A stretch of 64,000 nucleotides of DNA from Bacteroidota bacterium (GCA_016124585.1 WGNL01000021.1:124001-188000); one strand, 5' to 3'. Counted from the stretch's first letter, positions 17,685 to 27,769 are shown. The notes: generated by a model not told the origin, from the sequence alone. Numbers and translations: made by a program.

Positions 17685-20600
17685 TTAATAAATATCACCT
17701 CTACCAGGAATGACATTGGGTAATGGTGCTTGCTTACAACAAGGATTTCTTGAATTTTCTCTTTGACATTGGTCATATTGCAAAAAGCAAGCTTGAACTC
17801 GAAAAAGAAATCTTGTAAAAACTGCAGCCAAACTTAATTTATATACTATGCTGAGCTTTTCTTCAGCATAGTCATTAGCAAAGTCAACTGCAGATTCACA
17901 CAAATATACAGAGTGGCAGCTTTCAATTGCTTTTTCATATTTTTCCTCCAATATTTTTTTACCCTTATCAAATATTTCTTTTACTTCTTTTCGCTCGTAG
18001 ACTGCATCCTTGTTAGCCTTTTCATTGCATTGTTTCAAAGGGGTTAGACAATCTTTACACAAACCCAATGGGTCGGAATGTGTAACGGGGTTATTTCCGA
18101 CGTATGCATACAAGTTAGTGTTATCGAAGTAATCCAAAAAGTCTCGACTTTGAAAAGAACCTAAATTAAATGAATAATGCCTATTTCTATAATAATAAAG
18201 AGAAGTATTATTTTCCAATTCTCTTCCCGTGAAGAGGTATTTATTGTTTATTGTTGAATTATTTCTTTGCGTGAAATCTGGTGAATAAAAGGTTGGTTTT
18301 CCAAAACTGTCATATTCGTATCTCTCGGCAATATCAGCTTGTTGATTTGTTATGGCTGAAGTATTTTTTATTTGATTATCGTAATAAAAAAAAGTACCAA
18401 TCTTGTTAGATTGGGAAAGGATAGCATCTATGTTTCCTCCAAAAATATATGTATTATTTTCTAATAAAAAATCATTTCTTTCTTCTACAACTTCCATTTC
18501 TTTATAGTAATAGCTTTCTATTATTGAGTCGTTTTGTGTCATTATTTTTCGGTAAAGTGCATCGTATTTATTGTTAATTGATATGTTAGGTCTTGAAGCT
18601 ATAAGTAGGCGATTCTCTGATGTATAAGAATACTGCCAAATTCCATCTGAAATTAAATTCCCATTTTCATCATATTGATATGTTCTGCTTGACATTCCGT
18701 TTTCTTGTAGATATTCATTCATCTCGTTCACCTGATAAGTAGTCACCCCCCCATCCTTCACCACCGTCACCCTATTCCCCAGCCCATCATAATTATAAGC
18801 CGTCTGCGTCGCCGGAGCAGGCACCGCACCGCCCGCCAGTGTCCCCACTTTAAAAGAAGTCAACTGGTACTTCGCATCGTAGCCGTACTCCTCCGAGTGG
18901 GTCGGGTGGTGCTTTTTCTCCTCATATAGTTCGTTGCCCACATTGTCGTAAGCGTAGTGGAAGTTGATAAACTCGTTGGGGTTGGCTACGATGTCCGTCA
19001 CCCGGTTGTTGGCATCGTAGGAGTAGGCGGTCACGGTGCCGTTGCCGTAGCTGCGGGTCGTCATGCGCCCGGCGGGGTCATAGGCGAAGGAGGCAATGGT
19101 TTCGTTGCTTTCCTTGATACTCCCCAGTTGGTTGCGGGCATCGTAATATTCCTCGATGACCCTGCCGCTGGGGTAAATCAGGGTGCGCTTGCCGGTGGCG
19201 GTATTGTAGGCGTAGCCGGTGGTCTTGCCGTTCAGCGTCTCACCGAGGATGCGGTTCAGGGCATCGTAGGTAAAGGTGACGACGGCGTTCTGGTTGGTGG
19301 CTTCGGTCATTCTGCCGAGGGCGTCGTAGTTGAAGTGGTCGTCGTTGGCATCGGGGTAGTCCCGCAGGGTGAGGCGGTTGTTTTCATCATAGGTGTAGAA
19401 GGTCATATTCCCGGCGTTGTCCTTGCGGCTGCCCACATTGCCGGCGCCGTCGTAGGTGAAGATTTTGGTGGTGTTGTCGGCGAAGGTTTCTTTGGTCTTG
19501 CGGTTCAGGGCGTCGTATTCGTAGCTCGTGGGGTTGCCCTTGGCGTCGGTGATTTTCGTCAGGTTGTTGTTTTTGTCAAACTCGAAGTTGGTGGTGAAAT
19601 TCAGGGCATCGGTCATGCTCACCTGGCGGTTCAGGGCATCGTAAGCGTAGGAAGTGGCATTGCCGTTGGCATCGGTCACTTTTTTGGGGTTGCCGTTGCA
19701 GTCGTATTCGTAGTTCGTCTCGAAGCCGAGGGCGTCGGTGGTTTTTGTGAGGCGGTTCAGTTGGTCGTAATTGTATTGGGTCGAGTTGCCGTTCGGGTCG
19801 GTTACGAGGGTTTGGTTGCCGAGGCCGTCATAGGCGTAAGTGGTTTCGTGACCGAGCGGGTCTTTTTGCGAAGCGAGAAAATTGCGGCTGTCGTAGATGT
19901 AGGTCGTGGTGCTGCCACGGGGGTCGGTCTCGGCGAGGAGGTTGCCCCGGCTGTCGTAGGCGTATTTGGTCACCACGTTCAGAGGCGCTTTCACTTCGAT
20001 GAGGCGGTCGAGCGGGTCGTATTTGTAGTCGGTGGCGTTGCCGAGGGCGTTAGTTTCCTTGGTCTTGTTGCCACGGGCGTCGTAGGCGTAGGTGGTTTTG
20101 TTGCCGAGCGGGTCTTCGGTTTCGGTCAGGCGGTTGAGGGCGTCGAATTTGAAATGGGTGACATGCCCGTTGGCATCGGTCTGCGTGAGCTTGTTGCCTC
20201 GGTTGTCGTAGCTGAACTGCGTGGTGAAGCTGCCCACTGGGTGGTTGATTTTGGTCAAATATCCGTTGGCGTTGTAAACATAGGTAGTGGCATTGCCCCG
20301 TGCATCGGTATGGCTCGTCTGGTTGCCGAAGGCATCATAGGCGTAGCTCTCCGATACGCCGAGCGGGCGGGCGACTGCCGTGAGGTTGCCCTTGCTGTCG
20401 TAGGTGAAGGAGGTCGTATTGCCGTTTTTGTCCTTGAAGCTGGTATTCTGATTGAAGTTCGGCTCGTACTGCATCTGAATGTTGCAGCCAGCGGGGTCGT
20501 TGAGTTGTGTAGCGTTGCCGTTGCCATCGAAGGTATTGGTGTTGGTATTACCATTGGCGTTGGTGCTTTGGGTAATGTTGTTGCTGTTGTCGTACTGGAA

Positions 20601-21548
20601 AGTGGTCTCGAAGCCGCAGCAATTGCCCTTTCGGGCAATGTTCCTGCCCTGTGCATCGAACTCGTAGGTGGTGGTTTGAATAGCATCGTTGACGATTTCA
20701 CTCACTGTGGATTTGCCATTGATAATGTCAAACGTGAAGGTATGCCTGGAAAGGCAGGTTCCGATGGTTTTCACAGCACCGCCAGGCGAGACATATTCTA
20801 TCGTGGTTTCATTGGTGTTTTCATCCGTCATCCGGGTCATTGCATGTACGTCATAGGCGTAAAGTACAGTGCCATTGAGCGGGTTGGTGACACTCGAAAG
20901 GTTGCCATCGCTGTCGTAGGTATAAGTCCAGGTTCGGGTAGGTGAGTCGAGCGCATCGGTAAGGGTAGCGAGGTGATTGTTCTGATAAGTGAGCGTAATC
21001 TGCCGACCGGCAGCATCTGTGAGCAATGTCATCAGATTACCTGTCCAAGTAGGTGTGATAGCATTGCCATTGCGGTCTTCCATTTTTGTAAGCTTATGAT
21101 TGGCCGCATCGTCGAAATAGTACTTCATGCCGGATTTGGACCGAAGCAAAAACTTGCCGGGCTGGTATTCTGTCAGCACATCGAAAATACCCGTGAGAGG
21201 GGTATATACGCTGCCATTTTTGATGAAATAGTCCTTCCTTCCATCGCTTTTCACCAACTTGAAGGTATCCGCCTGGATGGTATAATTCATATTATAGGGG
21301 TGCGTCCATCCGTAGCCGTATCCCCAGTCCGTGGTATCAATGGAAGTGTTGTAGTAGAAAGTGAAGTCAATATCTAAGCCTCTGCCGGGTACAAACAAAT
21401 CATGGCGTTCATAATATAAACTGCCCGTGTAGCTGTTGACCTGCATACCTGTAGCAGCGGGTAAATAAACATTGGGGCGGGTGTTGTTTTGGGCGCTAAC
21501 CAAAAGGGAAAACAGGCTGAAAACAAGGGTTGAAAAGTTGATTTTCAT
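17685..21548 (-). CDS. Secreted RHS/YD-repeat protein with AT-rich C-terminal tip
   Basis: 1287 residues. Signal peptide MKINFSTLVFSLFSLLVSAQ, then a DUF6531-like start (TGSLYYERHDLFVPGRGLDIDF), more than 25 YD repeats (YDxxGN..., about 150-1000), and an RHS core (YEYDSFGKP ... NNKYLFTGRELE ... YYRNRHYS ... FQSRDFLDY...NLYAYVGNNPV). The core ends with the marker SDPLGL near 1160. The last ~122 residues (eight or more Cys) are the variable tip where RHS toxins carry their effector; this tip was not recognised. From about residue 938 on, the DNA turns sharply AT-rich. No small immunity-like gene follows. A contact toxin is inferred; a structural wall protein is the alternative. Confidence 0.9.
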   Translation of the reverse strand: MKINFSTLVFSLFSLLVSAQNNTRPNVYLPAATGMQVNSYTGSLYYERHDLFVPGRGLDIDFTFYYNTSIDTTDWGYGYGWTHPYNMNYTIQADTFKLVKSDGRKDYFIKNGSVYTPLTGIFDVLTEYQPGKFLLRSKSGMKYYFDDAANHKLTKMEDRNGNAITPTWTGNLMTLLTDAAGRQITLTYQNNHLATLTDALDSPTRTWTYTYDSDGNLSSVTNPLNGTVLYAYDVHAMTRMTDENTNETTIEYVSPGGAVKTIGTCLSRHTFTFDIINGKSTVSEIVNDAIQTTTYEFDAQGRNIARKGNCCGFETTFQYDNSNNITQSTNANGNTNTNTFDGNGNATQLNDPAGCNIQMQYEPNFNQNTSFKDKNGNTTSFTYDSKGNLTAVARPLGVSESYAYDAFGNQTSHTDARGNATTYVYNANGYLTKINHPVGSFTTQFSYDNRGNKLTQTDANGHVTHFKFDALNRLTETEDPLGNKTTYAYDARGNKTKETNALGNATDYKYDPLDRLIEVKAPLNVVTKYAYDSRGNLLAETDPRGSTTTYIYDSRNFLASQKDPLGHETTYAYDGLGNQTLVTDPNGNSTQYNYDQLNRLTKTTDALGFETNYEYDCNGNPKKVTDANGNATSYAYDALNRQVSMTDALNFTTNFEFDKNNNLTKITDAKGNPTSYEYDALNRKTKETFADNTTKIFTYDGAGNVGSRKDNAGNMTFYTYDENNRLTLRDYPDANDDHFNYDALGRMTEATNQNAVVTFTYDALNRILGETLNGKTTGYAYNTATGKRTLIYPSGRVIEEYYDARNQLGSIKESNETIASFAYDPAGRMTTRSYGNGTVTAYSYDANNRVTDIVANPNEFINFHYAYDNVGNELYEEKKHHPTHSEEYGYDAKYQLTSFKVGTLAGGAVPAPATQTAYNYDGLGNRVTVVKDGGVTTYQVNEMNEYLQENGMSSRTYQYDENGNLISDGIWQYSYTSENRLLIASRPNISINNKYDALYRKIMTQNDSIIESYYYKEMEVVEERNDFLLENNTYIFGGNIDAILSQSNKIGTFFYYDNQIKNTSAITNQQADIAERYEYDSFGKPTFYSPDFTQRNNSTINNKYLFTGRELENNTSLYYYRNRHYSFNLGSFQSRDFLDYFDNTNLYAYVGNNPVTHSDPLGLCKDCLTPLKQCNEKANKDAVYERKEVKEIFDKGKKILEEKYEKAIESCHSVYLCESAVDFANDYAEEKLSIVYKLSLAAVFTRFLFRVQACFLQYDQCQRENSRNPCCKQAPLPNVIPGRGDIY

Positions 21549-21562
21549 AGTTCGTGATTTTA

Positions 21563-21673
21563 CCCCCTGCCCCCCTAAAGGGGGAAGTATGGAGGTTACT
21601 GGCTGAAATTGTTTTTAATTTACTAATTAGCAGTTTTTGGCATTTGAGGTTCCCGCTTTAGGGGGTCAGGGGG
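21563..21673. repeat. Inverted pair of C/G-run repeats between adhesin and RHS genes
   Basis: 24 bases at 21563-21586 (CCCCCTGCCCCCCTAAAGGG...) are complementary to 21650-21673 with two mismatches. Each copy also contains its own small palindrome (CCCCCTAAAGGGGG). Probably a dispersed intergenic repeat; as RNA it would fold between the two co-directional genes. Confidence 0.75.
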
Positions 21674-21684
21674 TTAGTTCACAA

Positions 21685-24600
21685 TTAGTAGAAAACCTGA
21701 TACTGTGCTCCTTCTCCCAATTTAGCCCTGGTGTAAAATGTAATCCGGCCACCGGCACCTGCCCGCAGGATGGTGGAGGGGCCATCTGGTTGTTCTTTCA
21801 ATTCCAGGGGTAATTCAGTTTTATCCTCCATCAAACCATCTACTGTAAATGATACCGCAGCCCCGAGCATACTTTTCAAAGTACCCGTCGGTAAGGGGAT
21901 GTCAATATTGCTATTGTTTTGATACTCAATGTAGAGGGCATAAATACTTTGATAACGCATGGCGCTGGGTTGCAGGAGTTCCACATCCAGTAATTGACCG
22001 GGGTCGAAGCTGGCAGACAGGCAGTCGGAAGAGGTGGTGCCGCCCCATCCAATCGGCCCGGGGTTGACCCTGAAAGCTGTGGGAAGTGCCCCCTGCATGA
22101 GGTCGGGATTTATCACTTTCACGTCGTACATTCCGGTATCCAGGCCTGATAAATGAAAGCTGGCAAAAAAGGTAGTGGAGTTTCGGTATTCAATGGCCTG
22201 TGCGAAATTGACAATGCCGTTTTTTTCAATCCAGGCCCGCACCCCTTCCTGAAAATTTTGGCCGTGAATGGTGACTGTGGTGACCCCTGAATTACCACCG
22301 GAAGCAGGTGAAACGCTAATGACCACTGGTTCATCCGCCTGTACAAAACCCAAATTCACGGTTTTCACGTCATTGGAGTCACAGTCATCTTCCGGTTTTA
22401 TGATGGAACCTGTAGCCGAAACAGCACCACCGATGGCTACTGTGTATGGCGTAAATTGAACGGTATCTTTTTGGCCAGAAGCAAGGCTTACATAGGACTC
22501 ATCTGTGTAAATATTACCAATTTGGAACCTGACTGGGAATACCAAAGGAGTGGGGCTGTAGTTGCGAACAATTACCTGGGGCGAGAAAGTGGTATCACGA
22601 GGATAAACAGCAGCCTGTGGGAAAAGTATGGAGTCAACTCCTGCATTGTTTTCAAAAGAACAGGAGGAATAGACAACTGTGCCTTTTTGAGCGGGAACCA
22701 ACCCGCCGGGCGTTATATCCGCTTTGATATTTGCAATGGGGAAAGTTGGCGTGTGGGTGTAGATTGCAACACGACCACCGCCACCATTGCCACCGTCGGA
22801 GGTAAAATTTGAAACCCCTGCTCCACCATTGGCTTGAATATTACCACTTCCTGAAATTTCGCCGGAGTAGGCTAAAATTGAACCACCGGAACCGCCTCCA
22901 GTTCCTGGATTTGTTGTAGAGCCTCCATTTGCCTTTATAGAACCATTAACTAAGAGTTCAGGTGTATTAAGTAAAATCCTTCCGCCACCATTGCCACCAT
23001 TGTAACCAATGCTTCCGGTTCCACCTCCGCCGGAACCCAAAAAATCGGGAAAATATTTATCTCCATATATTGGTTGCAATGGTCCACCGCTGCCGCCAGG
23101 TCCACCTAAGCCACCAAAACTTCCACCACATGCCGCAAATGAAGTGGCTCCTCCAAATCTAAAAATATTACCGTTTGGTGAAAAAGTTTCTCCCGATTTT
23201 TGCCCGGAATTACCTATCCCTCCAAGTAAACCCTTGTCACTTACATCAATGGCACCACCTGATTTGATTTCAATTTTTTGGGCAGTTTTAAGGGTTAACC
23301 CTTTTAGGTTTCTCAGGGAATGAGTAATAACTCCCCCTGCTTCGACAGTTACATTTTGGGGATTGTCCTGAGTTCCTAATTTGCCATCTTTTATGAGTGT
23401 GCCATTTCCGATTACAATATCGGCTGAGGTTAAATCAATTCTCCCGCCTTCTGCAATCCAAAGGGAAGTGCCCGTCTGGAAGACAGAAGCGTTCAAGCTA
23501 TCCAGTTTCAGGATTTTTCCATCCTCAATAATGAAATTTCCTTTTTCTTTCAGGAATAAGTCGGGAGTTGTGTTGGAATTGGATAGGAAGGGCGTGAAAT
23601 TCGTGGAATTTATATTTTGGTTGTCAATGATAATCTGTGGTTTTGGATTGGTATTGTCTTTTAAATAAATAGTTCCCGCACTTCCATTTTGTTCTGCCCT
23701 TTCCAACAGGTTGGAAGCGGTAAAACATTTGCCACCACTGGCGATGATGTTGCTTGTTGGGAGTGAAAAATTATCATAAAATAAGGCAATTCTTCCACCG
23801 CCTCCGCCACTGGGGTCGTAAAAATGTATAACTTTTCCCCCTTTTGATTCAATGTTGCCGGTGCCTGAAATTGTATTGGCAATGACTTTGACGCTTCCAC
23901 CACTGCCACCTGCCCCTCCGCCATAATTGGGGCAACAGTTACAGGCACACCATCTGCCATCTTCTCCGTTGGCTGTAATGGCACCATTTATGACTAATGA
24001 ATTGGCAATGATGGTAATTCTTCCTCCCCCATTTCCGCCAAAAGTTGTTGCATCAGCCGAATTGCCAGCCCCACCTGCACCCAAATAAACAGGGTCTTCT
24101 ATTGTTCCATAGCATTTATTGGGTTCCCCGCCGGGACGGTTTGGTTGCCTCCCTCCGATTCCGCCATAACTTCCACCAGGATTTTGGTCATAATATGCCG
24201 GATTGGTTTTGCCTGAACCAGCTATGATTGTACCATTTTCATCAAAGGCCTCACCAAAGAGTCCGAAAATGGAACCGTTACCGCCACCGCCTTTCAGGCC
24301 TTTTGCATTAGTATTTATTTGCCCGCCGGATTGTATATCCAATATGCCTGTGACATTCAACGACAAGCCGGGTAAATATCTCACGGAATGGGTGACTATG
24401 CCGCCGGATTGAATGGTCAAGTCTGTAATTTCATCATTACTATTCACTTTTCCGTCCTTTACCCAGGTGAGGCCATTACCTACTACAATGGAAGTGGAAG
24501 CAAGCTCCAGGGTGCTTCCATCTGTTAAATGGAAGGTTCCGCTATTAAAATTGGAAGGGTTAAAGGAAGGGATGGAGAAAATGGAATTGCCGAAAACTTT

Positions 24601-25947
24601 GACTGTGCCATTGCCTGCCAAATAAAAATCATTGGGTTGCGGGAAAGTAAAGTTTGTCCCTAAATTAGCATTGGCGTTGTCAATTGACATGGCGTTAGCT
24701 GACACAATGCTTGAAGAATCCAAGTCCAAAATGGCACCTCCGCTCAAAACAAAATCAAAGCCTGATGGATTGGAAATTGAAAAAGCAGTCCCGGCACCAA
24801 TGCGTAACTTAGATTTGTTCTGTAATACAATAGGCTCTGTGATAGTTAAACCTGGTATCCCCGAGTTTATGTAATTCACCTTAATATCTCCAACAAGTGA
24901 TAATTCCTCAAGAAACTCCAAATTTGTTTTTAAGGCTGTTTCGAATTGGCTGACAATACCTTTGTTATCCATTATTGTTCGCCCGTATGGTTGGTTGCTA
25001 TCTTGCAAAAGGATAGTTCCAGCATTTGCCCGAAGATGACTATAGTTATTGTTATTCCCTCCTGAAGCAGATATATTATTGATTGGAAAACTCATTGATG
25101 AATAGAAAATAGCTATCCTTCCCCCGCCCCCTGCCCCTGTGGGATAAAAACTAACAAGTGAGTTATTGCCTCCTTTAGCTTGAATAGTTCCACTTCCTGA
25201 GATTGTATTTGAGGCAATCTTAATTCCTCCACCCGAACCCGAACCACCGTTTGATGATGCCCCATTGGATGAGATGGTTCCTTCTATAATTACATTCGTA
25301 GCAGTAATTTTAATTAAGCCTCCGCCATTGCCTCCAGGTTTATCGCACCCTCCGCAAAGTGTTGCTCCTCCACCTGCTCCTAACCTGTTAGGATTTTCAA
25401 TTGTACCATATTCAGCATTGGAGGCAATATCCGGTAAATTACTTCCTATCCTCCCGAAGGCACCTCTTCCACCATAGCTCCCACCCGCTGCCCCCCATCC
25501 AGGGTTGTTAACATTATCCCCCTTTTGAGACCCGGAAATAATTTGTCCATTATCATTATAGGCTTCCCCGCTTTGATTAAATGCAGAACCGTTTAGTCCA
25601 CCTTTCAATCCTTTTTCATCCACATTAATAGCTCCGGTACTTTGAATTGTCAAATTGCCGGATACATTTAATTGAAGGCCAGCCTCAAACCTTGGCGAGT
25701 GTGTGACATTTCCACCACCTTCAATGGTCATATCTTGGTTCACCGTCAGCACGCCATCTACTGTCAGCACGCCGCCGGATTGGACAGTCACGTTATCGTA
25801 AGTGGCGCTGCCTGCAATCGTTTGTGCTCCAGTTACGATGAGGTTGTTCTGGCCGATCGCCTGTTGCGACCAAAAAACCAACCCCAAGATGAGGGATACG
25901 AGATGAGATGTCCGGCACGGAAATGCCAGATAGTGGTTGTTCATCAT
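21685..25947 (-). CDS. Giant Gly-rich secreted adhesin-like protein with three internal repeats and a TIG domain
   Basis: 1420 residues. N-terminal signal (hydrophobic core LVSLILGLVFWSQQAIGQ, about 17-33). Three long homologous blocks (about 35-330, 485-760 and 870-1110). Each starts with a beta-solenoid-like text (LTIQSGG..., VTHSxRxxxGLxLNVxG, AINVxxKGLKGG) and then a Gly-rich stretch (GGSYGGxGG, GAGGG, GGNGGGRI, GSGGSI, GGGGRIAIFY). After 1120 come a CARDB-like segment (VIVRNYSPTPLVFPVRFQIG) and an IPT/TIG domain (VISVSPASGGNSGVTTVTIHGQNF). No clear T9SS sorting domain at the end, so the export route is uncertain. Probably a cell-surface adhesin; Gly-rich blocks of this kind also occur in eukaryote-like receptors. 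Confidence 0.85.
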   Translation of the reverse strand: MMNNHYLAFPCRTSHLVSLILGLVFWSQQAIGQNNLIVTGAQTIAGSATYDNVTVQSGGVLTVDGVLTVNQDMTIEGGGNVTHSPRFEAGLQLNVSGNLTIQSTGAINVDEKGLKGGLNGSAFNQSGEAYNDNGQIISGSQKGDNVNNPGWGAAGGSYGGRGAFGRIGSNLPDIASNAEYGTIENPNRLGAGGGATLCGGCDKPGGNGGGLIKITATNVIIEGTISSNGASSNGGSGSGGGIKIASNTISGSGTIQAKGGNNSLVSFYPTGAGGGGRIAIFYSSMSFPINNISASGGNNNNYSHLRANAGTILLQDSNQPYGRTIMDNKGIVSQFETALKTNLEFLEELSLVGDIKVNYINSGIPGLTITEPIVLQNKSKLRIGAGTAFSISNPSGFDFVLSGGAILDLDSSSIVSANAMSIDNANANLGTNFTFPQPNDFYLAGNGTVKVFGNSIFSIPSFNPSNFNSGTFHLTDGSTLELASTSIVVGNGLTWVKDGKVNSNDEITDLTIQSGGIVTHSVRYLPGLSLNVTGILDIQSGGQINTNAKGLKGGGGNGSIFGLFGEAFDENGTIIAGSGKTNPAYYDQNPGGSYGGIGGRQPNRPGGEPNKCYGTIEDPVYLGAGGAGNSADATTFGGNGGGRITIIANSLVINGAITANGEDGRWCACNCCPNYGGGAGGSGGSVKVIANTISGTGNIESKGGKVIHFYDPSGGGGGRIALFYDNFSLPTSNIIASGGKCFTASNLLERAEQNGSAGTIYLKDNTNPKPQIIIDNQNINSTNFTPFLSNSNTTPDLFLKEKGNFIIEDGKILKLDSLNASVFQTGTSLWIAEGGRIDLTSADIVIGNGTLIKDGKLGTQDNPQNVTVEAGGVITHSLRNLKGLTLKTAQKIEIKSGGAIDVSDKGLLGGIGNSGQKSGETFSPNGNIFRFGGATSFAACGGSFGGLGGPGGSGGPLQPIYGDKYFPDFLGSGGGGTGSIGYNGGNGGGRILLNTPELLVNGSIKANGGSTTNPGTGGGSGGSILAYSGEISGSGNIQANGGAGVSNFTSDGGNGGGGRVAIYTHTPTFPIANIKADITPGGLVPAQKGTVVYSSCSFENNAGVDSILFPQAAVYPRDTTFSPQVIVRNYSPTPLVFPVRFQIGNIYTDESYVSLASGQKDTVQFTPYTVAIGGAVSATGSIIKPEDDCDSNDVKTVNLGFVQADEPVVISVSPASGGNSGVTTVTIHGQNFQEGVRAWIEKNGIVNFAQAIEYRNSTTFFASFHLSGLDTGMYDVKVINPDLMQGALPTAFRVNPGPIGWGGTTSSDCLSASFDPGQLLDVELLQPSAMRYQSIYALYIEYQNNSNIDIPLPTGTLKSMLGAAVSFTVDGLMEDKTELPLELKEQPDGPSTILRAGAGGRITFYTRAKLGEGAQYQVFY

Positions 25948-26141
25948 AAACCTATGTATTTAAGATTTAATAGATCAGCTTACTGGAAAAGGAATGAGAC
26001 TATTGAAGCGAAGTGTGAGAGAGCGAGCGAATCAAAAAGTAGCAGTCAAAGCTAATTAACTTGTTTCCAATTCCGAGCAAGCATTTTACTGATGCTCTAA
26101 AAATAACCACCATCGTGGCATCCTGCCTGATAATCGTCATC

Positions 26142-26504
26142 TCAAAAAATCAGCAGCCGTCCCAACAAATCCCGTCGCCGCCGGTCGGCGATGGCCACTT
26201 CCATCCCATTGGATAGGAGTAGCCCCTTGTTTTCACCTTTTAGCACCTTCTGCACGTGCCGCAAGCTGACCATCGCATTTTTGTGGACACGGATGAAATG
26301 CGCTTTCGGCAGAAATTCTTCCAGCTGTCCCAAGCCCTTTGAAATCAGCAACCCCTCACGGTCTTGAAAGTAAAGTCGGGTGTAGCCCTTTTCCGCAAGG
26401 CAACATACGATGTCCTGCAAATTGACCACCGTATAGCTGTCCAATGTGGAAAAGGCGACCAAATCTTGTACTTGTATTGGCTTAACTTTTTGCTGTTCCG
26501 GCAT
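26142..26504 (-). CDS. Stand-alone LytTR DNA-binding regulator
   Basis: 120 residues, almost entirely one LytTR domain: VQDLVAFSTLDSYTVVNLQDIVCCLAEKGYTRLYF, then LEEFLPKAHFIRVHKNAMVSLRHVQKVLKGENKGLLLSNGMEVAIADRRRRDLLGRL. The FxRVHK and R-RR-LL motifs are intact. There is no receiver domain, unlike LytR/AlgR response regulators, and no histidine kinase neighbour, so it may respond to its level or a partner. It sits between the beta-helix lipoprotein and the Gly-rich adhesin, all on the same strand. Control of one of these surface genes is plausible but unproven. Confidence 0.92.
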   Translation of the reverse strand: MPEQQKVKPIQVQDLVAFSTLDSYTVVNLQDIVCCLAEKGYTRLYFQDREGLLISKGLGQLEEFLPKAHFIRVHKNAMVSLRHVQKVLKGENKGLLLSNGMEVAIADRRRRDLLGRLLIF

Positions 26505-26581
26505 TTGATGTTGGTCTATTGAATCGCTGTCCTTCAGGGCATCAAATTGTTCAGTTATATTAAGTTGTAGTTTTTAGCTTT

Positions 26582-26623
26582 ATCCTTGAAAATCCGAAAC
26601 TCGGTCTATGAATTTTCAAGGAT
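26582..26623 (-). terminator. 12-bp perfect hairpin downstream of the beta-helix gene
   Basis: ATCCTTGAAAAT at 26582-26593 pairs with ATTTTCAAGGAT at 26612-26623, loop of 18. It lies 25 bases after the stop of the minus-strand lipoprotein gene. No T-run, so it may be a weak terminator or an mRNA stabiliser. Confidence 0.45.
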
Positions 26624-26647
26624 GAAGCGCAAAATGAGTTGCTACCA

Positions 26648-27769
26648 TCAATTACAAGGGTCTGCAGCCATATCCACCAGCACGCCACCAGTCACGCTGT
26701 TATTATCACCACAATTCTTAATCGTAATATTCGGATAAGTCCCGGCAACCACCGTATTATCGTGGGCCATCGGCGTCAGAAAGCCAAAGCGATAGGTATC
26801 GGTCGTCAGTTCCATATCATAAGCTGCGTTGCCAGAAGCCTCGTTGTTCTCAATAAGGTTATGGTTAGCGCCATCTATGGCAAGATAGCCCACATTGAAG
26901 TTGTCTATTGACTTATTGTTGCGGGTTTTCCAGCCAGTGGCGGGGTTGATGGAGCCGGTAATTTCACCGCTGGGCAATTGGATGGCCGACGGCACTTTGC
27001 AGAGGATGATGCCGATGTAGTTGCCGTGGGCAAGGTTCCTTTCAGCAGTGCCCCATTTGTCGCAGGCCCAGATGCCGAACAGGGAATTGCTCACCTCATT
27101 GTCGCTCAAATATGCACTTGTACCGTTCATCACCGTGATGCCATAAGCGTCGGCCACTTGCCCGGTCTGCCAAAGGCCGGAAGTGACTACCGTGTTGAAC
27201 ATAATTGTCATGCGGTTGGATTTTTCGATAACAATGGACATTTGAAAGCCTGTGAACTTGTTTCGCATCACGCCAGAGCCGTCGGAGTTTTCAATGAGTA
27301 GGGCGTTTCCGCCATCCGAGCCAATTGGTTGGATGTCCAAATCCTGGATAAGGGTACCCGGCGCATTTAAAATGTGCAAAGCTGGGTGGAGTGGTACGGC
27401 ACCCGTAGTTGCGTCGCCAATAGACAAGTCCGATTTGATTTTCAAGACCGCCCCCGCCTCGCCAATGATTTTCACAGCTTTACCCACAGTCACGGAACTG
27501 TTTTCGGTGTGCAATCCCGCTTTGAGGTAAATCACCCCATCGTCACAGGTGCTGGCAATGGCGGCAGCTAGGGCATCCGTGGAGCCAGCGGGAATGACCG
27601 TCCAAGGACAACTGCTGCGGGAGGTGACTGTACTCAAATCAATTGGGCCCTCATAGCGCTGCTCGCTGGCTTTTTGTTCCGGCTGAACGGATACTTGCTG
27701 GTCGTCCTTTTGGCAGCTTTGAAGCAGCCAGATACTGATGAACACGAAGAGGTAAGCTAAATTTTTCAT
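26648..27769 (-). CDS. Lipoprotein with right-handed beta-helix (PbH1) repeats
   Basis: 373 residues from the ATG at 27769; longer in-frame starts lack a signal. MKNLAYLFVFISIWLLQSC ends in a lipobox with Cys 19. The body starts like pectate-lyase-superfamily/NosD proteins (IPAGSTDALAAAIASTCDDGVIYLKAGLHTENSSVTVGKAVKIIGEAG). It continues as about ten turns of a parallel beta-helix (LIQDLDIQ, SGVMRNKFTGF, NRMTIMFNTV, AYLSDNEVSNSLFGIWACD, AERNLAHGNYIGI, NLIENNEASGNAAYDMEL). No catalytic set for a particular lyase is evident. Probably an outer-membrane carbohydrate-binding or polysaccharide-active protein. Confidence 0.85.
   Translation of the reverse strand: MKNLAYLFVFISIWLLQSCQKDDQQVSVQPEQKASEQRYEGPIDLSTVTSRSSCPWTVIPAGSTDALAAAIASTCDDGVIYLKAGLHTENSSVTVGKAVKIIGEAGAVLKIKSDLSIGDATTGAVPLHPALHILNAPGTLIQDLDIQPIGSDGGNALLIENSDGSGVMRNKFTGFQMSIVIEKSNRMTIMFNTVVTSGLWQTGQVADAYGITVMNGTSAYLSDNEVSNSLFGIWACDKWGTAERNLAHGNYIGIILCKVPSAIQLPSGEITGSINPATGWKTRNNKSIDNFNVGYLAIDGANHNLIENNEASGNAAYDMELTTDTYRFGFLTPMAHDNTVVAGTYPNITIKNCGDNNSVTGGVLVDMAADPCN

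Noticed and set aside
18957-20945. 662-codon plus-strand frame rich in Gly, Val and Ala
   Set aside because: It is the antisense of the regular YD repeats of the RHS gene; its periodicity simply mirrors the repeats and it has no independent motif.
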